64,000 bases of DNA from a bacterium (GTDB taxonomy: Bacteria; Planctomycetota; JAFGQW01), in NCBI GenBank assembly GCA_030426805.1, contig JAUHXU010000005.1, forward strand, positions 248,001 through 312,000, given 5' to 3'. How positions within the stretch are numbered: the stretch's first letter is position 1; every line of letters begins with the position of its first letter. Positions 52,724 through 62,026 of this stretch are shown here, one piece after another. A program made the translations under genes and the position numbers. The notes beneath the pieces were generated by a model, which saw only the letters and a list, made by a program, of their open reading frames with translations, was not told where the DNA came from and did not search any database.

Positions 52724-54373
52724 TCAGCGGCCGATCACCGCCTCGCCGGCATCCGAGACGCCGACGCCCAGCGCGTTGAGCCCCGGGTCGAGCACGAACG
52801 CCTGCGTGAAGAACTCGGTGCCGACGAGGTTGCGATCGTTCGGGATCGCGACGCTCCACGTCGCGTTGCCGCCGGCGTTCTGCACCGGGATGACCGCGGT
52901 CGGCGCGATGTAGAGGCGGCTTCCGCGCATGCCGATCGGGCCGAGGTCCGCCTCCGGCGTCAGCACCGTGGGCGAGACGATCATGAACGCCAGGTTCGCC
53001 GGGCTCGTCGGAAGTTGCGTGACACGCACCGTGAACGTCGTGCCGATCACCGGGCCGGGCCCGACCGGCGACAGCTTCGCCCCGCCCATGGAACCCGGGC
53101 CGGACAGACCGAACGTACGGAAACGTGCCGCGCCCGCGGTGTCCGGGGCGACCGAGAACCCCCACGGGTTCGACACGCGCACCCCGAGGCTCTCGGCCGG
53201 ATCGAGCACGATGGCCGTCGCGAGAATCCGGGTGCCGACCGCCGTGGCCGGCGGAACCGTGATCCACGCGGTCGCGCGCCCGTTCGCGTCGAGCGTCCCG
53301 CGAAGGCCGGTCGTCACGTTCGGGATGTCGCCGCCGAGGAGCGTCTGGCGGAAGTAGGCGTCGTCGGCGATGTGCACCCGACGACCGTCCGGCAGCGCGA
53401 CGCCGGGGCGCGGACCGGATTGCCCCAGCAAGATGAAGTACGGCAGCCCAGCCGCATTGTGGAACGCGCACTCGAGCGCGTGCGGCTTGCCGACGACGGC
53501 GGTCGCCTCGCTCGACAGCGGTCGCGAGCCGTAGATCGTCAGCCCCTCGGTTTCGATCACGGGGATCGCCACCGACGTTTGCTCGAGCAACGTCCCGTCG
53601 GCCGCATAGGCGAGGATCTCCGGCTGCCCCGACGTGTTTCGAACGAGGCAATGGAATTGAGAGCGCACGGGGTCGATCGCGATGTCCTGCACGAAACTCG
53701 GCGTCGCCCACGAGCGGACGACCTGCCCGCTCCGGTCGAGCACGTCGATCGCCGGCGTCGGGTACCAGCGCGCCGCGACCAGGTGCCCGGTGCGCGGGTC
53801 CTCGTCGACGACGTGGTAATCCGGCGTCGCTTCGAAGACTGTCGTCACGCTCATCGTAGCGCGGTCGATACGGAGCAGGCGTGTCGCGGTCGCCGGGACT
53901 TGTCGCCACACAGGGATGAACCAGTCGCCGGTTTCGAGGTCTGTGCGCACCGAACCGAGGTTGTCGATCGACAATGGCGCAAGCAGATCGAACAGCAGGT
54001 ATTGGCGGCCGCCGCGAAACGCGAGGAGTTGGTTCGCCGAACGACGGGTCGCGAGAAAGCCCGACGTCCCCTCGAGGGTCAGGTCGGCCAGGTAGCCGCC
54101 ACCCGGGAAGTCGGTGACGAGCTCGACGCCTGCCCCGGGGCGATAGCGCCGATACGTCGCATCGTTCTCGGGCGCGAACTCGATCGAACGGTTGTCGGCC
54201 GACATCATCACGACACCGGCGTCCATCGTCGTCAACGTCGTCACGGTGCCCGTGCCGGGCTTGACCGCGAGCAGGCCGTCGGTCGTCGCGACGATGTAGT
54301 CGCCGGGATCCTGCGAGACCGCCGCTCCGACCGTCACCAACGTCGCGAGGGCAACCGTGAACATCACGCGCAT
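52724..54373 (-). CDS. Secreted propeller-like protein with two C-terminal modules
   Basis: About 549 aa. Signal peptide (VMFTVALATLVTVGAAVSQ). The N-terminal 320 residues have recurring beta segments (DGLLAVKPGTGTVTTL, LRIDRATMSVTTVFEA, IDVLDRSGQVVRSW). Then two copies of the beta module: GLPYFILLGQSGPRPGV and a second ending EFFTQAFVLDPGLNALGVGV. ATG at 54373 has GGAGG 5 nt before it. It starts 14 nt from the frameshifted relative on the same strand, so the pair is probably a tandem duplicate operon. Confidence 0.75.
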   Translation of the reverse strand: MRVMFTVALATLVTVGAAVSQDPGDYIVATTDGLLAVKPGTGTVTTLTTMDAGVVMMSADNRSIEFAPENDATYRRYRPGAGVELVTDFPGGGYLADLTLEGTSGFLATRRSANQLLAFRGGRQYLLFDLLAPLSIDNLGSVRTDLETGDWFIPVWRQVPATATRLLRIDRATMSVTTVFEATPDYHVVDEDPRTGHLVAARWYPTPAIDVLDRSGQVVRSWATPSFVQDIAIDPVRSQFHCLVRNTSGQPEILAYAADGTLLEQTSVAIPVIETEGLTIYGSRPLSSEATAVVGKPHALECAFHNAAGLPYFILLGQSGPRPGVALPDGRRVHIADDAYFRQTLLGGDIPNVTTGLRGTLDANGRATAWITVPPATAVGTRILATAIVLDPAESLGVRVSNPWGFSVAPDTAGAARFRTFGLSGPGSMGGAKLSPVGPGPVIGTTFTVRVTQLPTSPANLAFMIVSPTVLTPEADLGPIGMRGSRLYIAPTAVIPVQNAGGNATWSVAIPNDRNLVGTEFFTQAFVLDPGLNALGVGVSDAGEAVIGR

Positions 54374-54453
54374 GAGGACCTCCAATCGCATGGGAGCAAG
54401 ACCCGAGGGCCCCAGCCTGAGACCGATCGCACCGGCCGTCAAGCGAATGCGCC

Positions 54454-55161
54454 CTACAGGTCGCGAATCACGCGCACCTGGCGAATCCCCTCGCTGCGCC
54501 GGATCACGGCCGGATCGCGCAGCTTCTTGGCCCAGCGCAGTGTGTCCCATCGAAGGCTCGGTTCCATCCACGCCTCCGGAGTGCCCTTGTAGCTACGCAA
54601 CCAGTGCGCGACCTTGCGACGCCCTGCTTCGGTTTGTCGATACGCGGCGAACAGCCGCGGCAAGTCCACGCGTCGCACCGCCGTGAGACGACCACGGCGA
54701 ATGTCGAGCAACATGAACGTGCGGTAGACGCCCAGCGGGTACCACTCGCTCTCGACGTGGCGCTTTCCGTACGGCAAGGCGAGCGTGCCAGTGAACCAGT
54801 CCGCATGAAACGGACGCTTGTACGGCCAGACGGTCGACACAGCCGACTCCCACTCGATCGCAGGCGGACTCGCATCGAGGTCGCCGAGGTTGCGGACTTC
54901 GACGTCACGGACGATTAGGCGGAGGTCGCGAATCTCGAATGTGGCGCAGTATCCGCGGCGCAACGCCGTGCATAAAGGCCTGGGCGGGACGCGGCGTTTC
55001 GGAAACTCGGCGAAGTACCGTTCGAGCGGATACTCGCGACGGATCACGTAGGTCACGCCCTTGTAAACGATCCGGTCCCAGATCTGCTCGGTCGCACCGA
55101 GCCCCGCAGCGCATGCCGCGACGATCGAGCATGCGAGGATCCACGCGGCGCGGGCGGGCAC
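54454..55161 (-). CDS. Exported protein of unknown function
   Basis: About 235 aa. N-terminal signal with possible lipobox (CSIVAAC). The remainder has YLVIRREYPLER-like beta segments (VIRREYPLERYFAEF), EIRDLRLIVRDVEV and Trp-rich WPYKRPFHADWF; no domain recognised. GTG start at 55161 lies 2 nt after the stop of the PQQ-propeller gene with AAGGGG before it, so it is translated from that message. Confidence 0.65.
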   Translation of the reverse strand: MPARAAWILACSIVAACAAGLGATEQIWDRIVYKGVTYVIRREYPLERYFAEFPKRRVPPRPLCTALRRGYCATFEIRDLRLIVRDVEVRNLGDLDASPPAIEWESAVSTVWPYKRPFHADWFTGTLALPYGKRHVESEWYPLGVYRTFMLLDIRRGRLTAVRRVDLPRLFAAYRQTEAGRRKVAHWLRSYKGTPEAWMEPSLRWDTLRWAKKLRDPAVIRRSEGIRQVRVIRDL

Positions 55162-55163
55162 GT

Positions 55164-57725
55164 CTACCCCTTCGACACGCAGTAGAGATACGCGTCGGAG
55201 CGGAAGATCAGCTGGCCGTCGACGACGGCCGGGCTCGCGCTGAAGTCGCTCTCGTCGGCGAGTTTGTTGTGCGCGAGTTGCTTGAGCTCGGGCGAAGCCT
55301 CGAAGACGTAGCAGCCGCCGAAGCGGCTGAACGCGTAGAGCTTGCCGGCGATCAGCACGACCGACGCGTAGAAGCGGTCGCGCACGCGCTTGCGCGCGAC
55401 CTGCTCGCCGGTCTTGGCATCGACGCAATAGACGTTGCCGCTGTCGTTGACCCAGTAGAGATGCCCTTTGTGGAGGACGGCCGACGGCACATACGAACCG
55501 CCCCTCGTCGACCACAGGACGTTCTTCTTCGTCACGTCGTCCTTGCCGCCGATCTTGACCGCTGTGCGACCGCCCTGCCGCCCGCCGACGACGTAGCAGA
55601 TGCCGTCCTTCGCGAGCAGGTTCGTGCACGCGGCGGAGTCGACCTTCGTCTCGGCGTACCACTTGAGCTTGCCGTTCTTCGGGTCGAGGCTCCAGACCTC
55701 GTCGGTCACCGAGACGAGCAGTTCGTCCTCACCGTCGGCGTTGCGGAACACCGACGGCGTCGAATAGCAGTTCGCGAACGGTCGCACGCTCTTCGTGCGC
55801 CACCGCGGCTCGCCGGTCTTCTTGTCGAACGCATGCATCGCGCGGCTTTCGTTGCCGGCAGTGACGATCACGAGATCCTCGTAGAGCACCGGGCTCGACG
55901 ACGAGCCGAAACGCGACGCCTGCTCGCGCCCGACGTCACGCCGCCACAGTTCGTTGCCGGCCATGTCGAATACGACGACGCCGGTCGCACCGAACATCGC
56001 GTAGATCCGCTCGCCGTCGGTGACCGGCGTGTGCGACGCGTAGCCGTGCGCGGCCATGCGCCGCTCCTCGCGCTCCGGCGCAGTCGCATCGACCGTCTTC
56101 GACCAGGCGACCTTGCCGTTGGCTCGATCGACGCAGACGAGGTGGCGCTTGATCTTGTCGAGGTCTTTCTCGTTGGAGTAGCACGTCACGTAGATGCGGC
56201 CGCCGAACACGATCGGGCTCGAGAAGCCCTTGCCCGGCATCTTCGTCTTCCACGCGACGTTCTTCTCGTCGCTCCACTCGACCGGGATCGTCGCGTCGTC
56301 GCTCGTGCCGGCGCCGCCGGGTCCGCGGAAGCACGGCCAGTTGCCGCCGGTGCTCGCGACCTTGTCGCCCTTCGGCGCCGGGGCCGCTCCGGTCTTCGCA
56401 CCACGGTCGGCGAGGCAGTAGAGGTAATTGGCCCCGCGCAGGTAGAGGCGGTCGCCGATCGCGACCGGCGACGAATCGAATCCGTCGTCGTCGAGCTTGT
56501 TCTTCGCGAGCACGTTGAACTCGGCGCCGTGCGCGAGCACGTACGTCGTGCCGTTGCGGCCCATGAAGTAGACACGGCCGTTCGCACCGAGCGGTGACGC
56601 GTAGATCATCTGGATGCCGCCGAGGCGCTTCGGTCCCCACACGAGCTTTCCGCCGTCGGTCGAGAGGCAGGAGATCTGCGGGTTACGCTGCTTCGTGAAG
56701 TAGAGCTTGTCGTCGTAGAGCAGCGGCGACGCGACGTAGGGCGCCGCCTCGTCGTATTCCCACAGCACCTTGTCCGTGCCGGTGATGTCGCCGCGTGCAC
56801 TCAGCGGGATCGCCTGGATCTTGTATTTGCGGAAGCCCGACATCAGGTAGACGATGCCGTCCTTGACGACCGGCGTCGGGATCGCGTTCGCGTCCTGCCC
56901 GCCGCACTGCCACAGGATCTTGCCGTCCTTCAGGTCGTAGGCGATCGCACGGTTCTTGCCGTTGGCGATGACCTGCGTGACACCCTCGTGCTCGACGATC
57001 AGCGGCGTGTCCCACGTCGTGCGTTCGTCACGCGCGACGCGCCACCGGTCCTTGCCGGTCTTCGCGTCGAGGCAGACGATGAACGAATCGCCTTCGTGGT
57101 CCCACAAGTGCACGAGCGAATCGCCGTGGAGCGCCGGCGACGCGCCCTCGCCGAAGTGGTTGCGCGTCGTCATATCGCCGAGGTCGCGTCCCCAGACGAC
57201 GGTGCCGTCCATCGTCAGGCAGTAGGTGCCGCGCGAACCGAACGACGCCCAGACGTGCGTGCCGTCGGTCACCGGCGACAGCGACGCATACGTGCTCGTC
57301 GAGTGCATGCCCTCGTGCGGGCACTCCTCGTTGACGACGGTCCGCCAGATCTCGTCGCCGGTGTTGCGATCGACGCAGAGCACGGCGAATTGATAGACGT
57401 GGGTCGGCGGCCGGTTGCGCCGACGCCGACGTCGATTGCCACGCTCCTCGGGCTCCGCTTCGGCGGGCCGCTCGACCTGCTTGTCGGTCTTGATCGCGGT
57501 GAGGAGGAACATCCGGTTCCCCGACACGATCGGCGTGGCCGATCCGCGCCCGGCGATCGGCACCTTCCACACGACGTTCTCGGTCTCGCTCCAGGTGAGC
57601 GGCGGCGTCGCGCCACGCGCCATGCCGTCATGGGTCGGCCCGCGCCATTGGCTCCAGTTGCCGTCCTGGGCGAAAGTTCCCGACGCCAAAGCCGCCAGCA
57701 CGACGGCGGCGATCACGCTGCGCAT
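55164..57725 (-). CDS. Secreted double PQQ-like beta-propeller protein
   Basis: 853 aa. Signal peptide (VIAAVVLAALASGTFAQ). Two similar halves each open with the W/F-RGP motif (NWSQWRGPTHDG at about 25; NWPCFRGPGGAG at about 445) and carry repeated blades of the type VCLDAKTGKDRWRV, CVDRANGKVAWS, SLDPKNGKLKWYA. No PQQ-binding dehydrogenase residues are evident, so it is a structural or binding propeller common in Planctomycetota. A basic insert (RRRRRRNR) lies in the first half. GGAGGAGACG precedes the ATG. Confidence 0.88.
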   Translation of the reverse strand: MRSVIAAVVLAALASGTFAQDGNWSQWRGPTHDGMARGATPPLTWSETENVVWKVPIAGRGSATPIVSGNRMFLLTAIKTDKQVERPAEAEPEERGNRRRRRRNRPPTHVYQFAVLCVDRNTGDEIWRTVVNEECPHEGMHSTSTYASLSPVTDGTHVWASFGSRGTYCLTMDGTVVWGRDLGDMTTRNHFGEGASPALHGDSLVHLWDHEGDSFIVCLDAKTGKDRWRVARDERTTWDTPLIVEHEGVTQVIANGKNRAIAYDLKDGKILWQCGGQDANAIPTPVVKDGIVYLMSGFRKYKIQAIPLSARGDITGTDKVLWEYDEAAPYVASPLLYDDKLYFTKQRNPQISCLSTDGGKLVWGPKRLGGIQMIYASPLGANGRVYFMGRNGTTYVLAHGAEFNVLAKNKLDDDGFDSSPVAIGDRLYLRGANYLYCLADRGAKTGAAPAPKGDKVASTGGNWPCFRGPGGAGTSDDATIPVEWSDEKNVAWKTKMPGKGFSSPIVFGGRIYVTCYSNEKDLDKIKRHLVCVDRANGKVAWSKTVDATAPEREERRMAAHGYASHTPVTDGERIYAMFGATGVVVFDMAGNELWRRDVGREQASRFGSSSSPVLYEDLVIVTAGNESRAMHAFDKKTGEPRWRTKSVRPFANCYSTPSVFRNADGEDELLVSVTDEVWSLDPKNGKLKWYAETKVDSAACTNLLAKDGICYVVGGRQGGRTAVKIGGKDDVTKKNVLWSTRGGSYVPSAVLHKGHLYWVNDSGNVYCVDAKTGEQVARKRVRDRFYASVVLIAGKLYAFSRFGGCYVFEASPELKQLAHNKLADESDFSASPAVVDGQLIFRSDAYLYCVSKG

Positions 57726-57741
57726 GACTCGTCTCCTCCGG

Positions 57742-58200
57742 TCAACGCTCGGCGTGAGCCGCCGCGAGCACATCGTCGGGTGCGACCTCCAGTCGCGCGT
57801 CGAAATCCGACGGCAGCGACACGGCGTTCATCGTCCCCGTGCTCGGGTCGAACGCAACGCTGACGACGGTCATCGCGCCGCGGGCGACCACGGTTCGAGC
57901 GCCGTCGAGTTTGCGAAAAACCGCCGCGTACGTCACGGACTTCCGCCGCTTCTCGCGCACGAGCAGGCGCACTTCGAACACGTCGTCGAACCGGAGCGGT
58001 GCGCGGAAGTCGCACTGAACGTCGACACGAGGCCAGCCGACGCCGGGCCCTTCCGACGGGTGAATCCGAAGCCCGAGCGACCGGTAGAACGCGTGCTCGG
58101 TCTCCTCCATGTAACGGAAGTAGTTGGAGAAGTGGACAATCCCGGCGAGGTCGGTCTCGGCGAACGCGACGCGCCGCTCACGCGTGAACTCGTATGGCAT
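57742..58200 (-). CDS. Hotdog-fold acyl-thioesterase (4HBT/YbgC-like)
   Basis: 152 aa. RVAFAETDLAGIVHFSNYFRYMEE is the family motif with the catalytic acidic residue and His; VDVQCDFRAPLRFDDVFEV follows. It hydrolyses acyl-CoA or acyl-ACP thioesters. The start at 58200 lies 7 nt after a TATACT box on the minus strand. It diverges from the LuxE/LuxC-like operon over 123 bp, so it may release the fatty acid used there. Confidence 0.85.
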   Translation of the reverse strand: MPYEFTRERRVAFAETDLAGIVHFSNYFRYMEETEHAFYRSLGLRIHPSEGPGVGWPRVDVQCDFRAPLRFDDVFEVRLLVREKRRKSVTYAAVFRKLDGARTVVARGAMTVVSVAFDPSTGTMNAVSLPSDFDARLEVAPDDVLAAAHAER

Positions 58201-58207
58201 CGGCCCG

Positions 58208-58213
58208 AGTATA
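58208..58213 (-). promoter_or_regulatory. -10 box TATACT, 7 nt before the thioesterase start
   Basis: Minus-strand TATACT followed by CGGGCCG and the ATG at 58200. A leaderless message is implied; no Shine-Dalgarno sequence. No -35 is obvious. Confidence 0.5.
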
Positions 58214-58311
58214 CCGCACGTCGGTCGATGGCCGGGAAGGCGGTCAGAACGCGGCGTGCAATGCGTCGTACCGCGTCGTCTGTCCGGGTTTCCGGTCACG
58301 AGCGGCGGTGC

Positions 58312-58317
58312 TATCTA
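58312..58317 (+). promoter_or_regulatory. -10-like TATCTA, 6 nt before the LuxE-like start
   Basis: TATCTA is followed by TTCGGG and the ATG at 58324. No ribosome-binding site is better than CGGG, so the operon head is probably leaderless like its divergent neighbour. Confidence 0.4.
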
Positions 58318-58323
58318 TTCGGG

Positions 58324-59412
58324 ATGAACCAGGAAGCCGTCCGCAACGCCGCCGACGACCTCGACGCCCACGTGCGCGACGTCATCGCTTGGCATTTCTC
58401 TCCGGAGACCGGCACACCGTTCTGGCTCGACTGGGCCGAGTCCGCCGGGTGGGATCCGCGAAGCGAGGTCCGGGGATTCTCCGACCTCGTGCGCTTCGGC
58501 CACTTCGAGGACGAGTGGCTGCGTGGCGGCCCGGCGCGCCGCTGGGTGCCCAAGGCGCTCGCCGAGCGCCCGATCTACACGTTCGAGACCGGCGGCACGA
58601 CCGGCATCCCGAAGACCCGGACGAACATCGAGGATTTCCGGCTCGACTACGAGCGCTTCTCCGAGACGCTGCCCGACGCGCACTTCCCGAAGGGCGCGAA
58701 CTGGCTGATGCTGGGCCCGTCGGGGCCGCGGCGCCTGCGCCTCGCGGTGGAGCACCTGTGCCAGCACCGTGGCGGCATCTGCTTCTGCGTCGACCTCGAC
58801 CCGCGCTGGGTGATCAAGCTGATCAAGCGCGGCGCGATGGACGAGTTGAAGCTGTATCAGGACCACGTGATCGACCAGGCGATGACGATCCTGTCCGCCG
58901 GCCACGACATCCGTTGCATGTTCACGACGCCGAAGCTCCTCGACGCGATCGCGAACCGACTCGAGTCCGAGGGGTCGAGCATCCACGACGCCGGCATTAC
59001 CGGCATCTTCTGCGGCGGCACCGAGATGACCGCGCAGTGGGCGCGCTTTGCCTGCGAGGAGTTGCTCGGCCCCGACGTCTACATGGCGGCGTGCTACGGC
59101 AACACGCTGATGGGACTCGCGCGCGCGAAAACGCTCACCGCCGATGACGGCTTCAAGATCACCTACTACGCGCCGCAGCCGCGCGCCGTGCTCGAAGTGG
59201 TCGACCCGGACGCGACGTCCGACGTCGTCGATTTCGGCGCGACCGGGCGCGTGATGCTCACGACGCTGACGAAGGAGTTCTTCCTGCCGCGCTTCCTCGA
59301 GCGCGACGAGGCCGAACGCGAGCCGCCGTGCGACGACTTCCCGTGGCCGGGCGTGAGCGGCGTGCGGCCGTTCGGAAAGGCCGCCGGCGGCACGACGGTC
59401 GGGGTGTATTGA
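58324..59412 (+). CDS. LuxE/PaaK-like acyl-adenylating enzyme
   Basis: 362 aa. AMP-binding loop FETGGTTGIPKTRT, then WLMLGPSGPRRLRLAVEHL, GIFCGGTEMTAQWARF and YMAACYGNTLMGLA in the order of the LuxE / acyl-protein synthetase branch, shorter than true PaaK. It would activate a carboxylic acid as acyl-AMP and pass the acyl group on. TGATG overlap with the next gene couples it directly to the LuxC-like reductase, the same partnership as in bacterial fatty-acid reductase. Confidence 0.85.
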   Translation: MNQEAVRNAADDLDAHVRDVIAWHFSPETGTPFWLDWAESAGWDPRSEVRGFSDLVRFGHFEDEWLRGGPARRWVPKALAERPIYTFETGGTTGIPKTRTNIEDFRLDYERFSETLPDAHFPKGANWLMLGPSGPRRLRLAVEHLCQHRGGICFCVDLDPRWVIKLIKRGAMDELKLYQDHVIDQAMTILSAGHDIRCMFTTPKLLDAIANRLESEGSSIHDAGITGIFCGGTEMTAQWARFACEELLGPDVYMAACYGNTLMGLARAKTLTADDGFKITYYAPQPRAVLEVVDPDATSDVVDFGATGRVMLTTLTKEFFLPRFLERDEAEREPPCDDFPWPGVSGVRPFGKAAGGTTVGVY

Positions 59413-60839
59413 TGCTGCACTTCCCGGTCCTCCGCTGGGGCGAGCCCTACCAGAGCCTCGACGTCGAGCGCGTCCACCACTTCGAGACCGGTGAGCCGAT
59501 CGCCGAGGTGAGCCAGGCCAACGGCGGCCTCGTGCAACGCGACCTGCGCAAGCTCGCGCGCGCACGCGACGCACTCCGCGCGATCCCGTCGGCCGAGTTG
59601 CTCGCGATGTGCGCGAAGGCGGCCGACCTCTTCCTCGACGGCGACCTCCCGCTCGGCGACGCGACCCAGAGCGCCGACGACTTCGTCCGCTGCCAGTCCG
59701 CGACGACCGGACTCCCCGAGCACATGGCGCGGATGAACATGCACAAGCTGCACCACGTGCTGACGAACCTCGACGCGATCCTCGCATCGCTGATGCGCGG
59801 ACTCGACCTCGACATCCTCGCGCGTGGCCACGGCATGGAGCGCGGCGTCCCGCGGAGCTACCAGGCGACGACGCCCGCGCTCGGGATCGTGCTGCCGTCG
59901 AACTCGCCGGGCGTGCACGGCCTGTGGTTGCCGGTGATTCCGCTGCAGGTCGGGCTCGTGATGAAGCCCGGTTCGTCGGAGCCGTGGACGCCGTGGCGGA
60001 TGGCGCAGGCGATGTTCGCGGCCGGCGTGCCGAAGGAGGCGATCGCGATCTACCCGGGCGCCCACGACGCCGGCGGAACGATCATGAACCACGTGCCGCG
60101 CAGCCTGATCTTCGGCAGCACGCAAACCGTGAACCAGTATCGCGCAAACCCGGCGATCCGCGTCCACGGCCCCGGCTTCAGCAAGATCCTGCTCGGCGAC
60201 GACGTCGTCGACGACTGGGAGCGCTACCTCGACGTGATGGTCGACAGTGTGCTCGTGAACGGCGGTCGCGGCTGCATCAACTGCTCGGGCATCTGGGCGT
60301 CGCGCCACACCCGCGAGATCGCCGAGGCGATCGCCGCGCGCGTCGGCCCTGTCGCGCCGAAGCGGCACGACGATCGCGACGCCGCGCTCGCCGCGTTCAC
60401 GACGCCCGGCCAGGCCGCGGCGGTCAACGCGGACATCGACGCGGCGCTCGAAGAGGCGGGCGTCGAAGACGTGACCGCACCCCATCGCGACGGTGACCGA
60501 CTCGTCGCGAAGGAGCGCTGCGACTACCTGCGCCCCACGGTCGTCCACTGCGAGTCGCCCGACGCGGCGATCGCGTCGAAGGAGTACATGTTCCCGTTCA
60601 CCGCGGTCGTCGCGTGCCCGCAGGCGCGGATGATCGACGCGATCGGCGAGACCTTGGTCGGCACCGCGATCACCGCCGACGACGCGTGGATCCGCGCCCT
60701 GCTCGACGCGCCGCACATCGACCGCCTCAACATCGGGCCGATCCCGACGACGAAGCTCGACTGGATGCAGCCGCACGAGGGGAACATCGTCGAGTTCCTC
60801 TACCGCGCACGCGCCTACCAGTCCGCCCCGCTCCAATGA
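59412..60839 (+). CDS. LuxC-like acyl reductase (aldehyde-dehydrogenase fold)
   Basis: 475 aa. ALGIVLPSNSPGVHGLWLP (nucleotide-binding side) and VNGGRGCINCSGIWASRH with the catalytic Cys fit LuxC/acyl-CoA reductase, as does LRPTVVHCESPD. It would reduce the acyl thioester or acyl-enzyme to an aldehyde with NADPH. Its ATG shares the A of the preceding TGA. The next gene starts inside its stop (ATGA). Confidence 0.85.
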   Translation: MLHFPVLRWGEPYQSLDVERVHHFETGEPIAEVSQANGGLVQRDLRKLARARDALRAIPSAELLAMCAKAADLFLDGDLPLGDATQSADDFVRCQSATTGLPEHMARMNMHKLHHVLTNLDAILASLMRGLDLDILARGHGMERGVPRSYQATTPALGIVLPSNSPGVHGLWLPVIPLQVGLVMKPGSSEPWTPWRMAQAMFAAGVPKEAIAIYPGAHDAGGTIMNHVPRSLIFGSTQTVNQYRANPAIRVHGPGFSKILLGDDVVDDWERYLDVMVDSVLVNGGRGCINCSGIWASRHTREIAEAIAARVGPVAPKRHDDRDAALAAFTTPGQAAAVNADIDAALEEAGVEDVTAPHRDGDRLVAKERCDYLRPTVVHCESPDAAIASKEYMFPFTAVVACPQARMIDAIGETLVGTAITADDAWIRALLDAPHIDRLNIGPIPTTKLDWMQPHEGNIVEFLYRARAYQSAPLQ

Positions 60840-62026
60840 CCGCCTTCGAGTTGCCCGCCGGCACGCGCGTGATCGTCGGCCTCGACGCGATCGATCGCCT
60901 GGGCGAACTCGCGCACGAGGTGCACGGACGAGACGCCGCGCCCCGCACGCTCGTCGTCACGGATCCCGGCATCGTCGCGGCCGGTCACGTCGATCGCGCG
61001 TGCCGCATCCTCGCCGGCGTCGGCATCGACGCCGCGGTGTTCGACGCCGTGCGCGAGAACCCGACGTCCGACGACGTCGACGCGTGCGTCGACGCGGCCC
61101 GCGCGCATCGCACCGAGTTGCTGATCGGCCTCGGCGGCGGCAGCAGCCTCGACACCGCGAAGGGCTGCAACTTCGTGTTGACGAACGGCGGCCGCATCCA
61201 CGACTACAAGGGTCACGGACTCGCGGCCGAACCGATGCTCCCGCTGATCGCGATCCCGACGACGAGCGGCACCGGCAGCGAATGCCAGTCCTACGCACTG
61301 ATCGCCGACGCGACGACGCACATGAAGATGGCGTGCGGCGACCCGAAGGCGGCGCCGCGCATCGCGATCCTCGACGCCAGCCTCACGCGCTCGCAACCGC
61401 ACGCGGTCACCGCGTGCACCGGTCTCGACGCGATCACGCACGCGGTCGAAGCGGCCGTATCGACCCGCGGCGGCGACGCGTCGCGACGCCACGCCCGCGA
61501 GGCGTTCCGGCTGACGATCGATGCGCTGCCGCGTGTGCTCGCCCACGGCGACGACCTCGACGCGCGGGCCGACATGCACCTCGGGGCGGCGCACGCCGGC
61601 GCCGCGATCGAACTCGGCATGCTCGGGGCGGCGCACTCGGCGGCGAACCCGCTGACCGCCCACTACGCGATCACGCACGGCCACGCGGTCGCGATGATGC
61701 TGCCACACGTGATCCGATACAACGCCGGCGACGACGCGGTCGCCGCCGCCTACCGCGATCTGTTCGCGTCGGCCGGACGCGTCGCACCCGACGCCGACGC
61801 CGGCCTCGCCGCATTCGCGCTCGCCGATGCGATCGAGGCGCTCGTCCGCGAGGCCGGGCTGCCCTTGTCACCGGCCGCGCAGGGTGCGACGATGGACGCC
61901 GTCCAGACACTCGCAGCCGAAGCGGCCGCGCAGTGGACCGCACGGTTCAACCCGCGCGCCGTCGACGCGACCGCGTTCGAGTCGCTCTACCGCGCAGCAC
62001 TGGCCACGGAGGCCGACCCGACATGA
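60836..62026 (+). CDS. Iron-type (group III) alcohol dehydrogenase
   Basis: 396 aa. LIGLGGGSSLDTAKG binds NAD(P); IPTTSGTGSE is a family block; metal ligands lie in CTGLDAITHAVE (Asp, His) and GAAHSAANPL and ITHGHAVAMMLPH (His, His). It would reduce the aldehyde made by the LuxC-like enzyme to an alcohol, or the reverse. Coupled on both sides by ATGA. Confidence 0.92.
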   Translation: MTAFELPAGTRVIVGLDAIDRLGELAHEVHGRDAAPRTLVVTDPGIVAAGHVDRACRILAGVGIDAAVFDAVRENPTSDDVDACVDAARAHRTELLIGLGGGSSLDTAKGCNFVLTNGGRIHDYKGHGLAAEPMLPLIAIPTTSGTGSECQSYALIADATTHMKMACGDPKAAPRIAILDASLTRSQPHAVTACTGLDAITHAVEAAVSTRGGDASRRHAREAFRLTIDALPRVLAHGDDLDARADMHLGAAHAGAAIELGMLGAAHSAANPLTAHYAITHGHAVAMMLPHVIRYNAGDDAVAAAYRDLFASAGRVAPDADAGLAAFALADAIEALVREAGLPLSPAAQGATMDAVQTLAAEAAAQWTARFNPRAVDATAFESLYRAALATEADPT

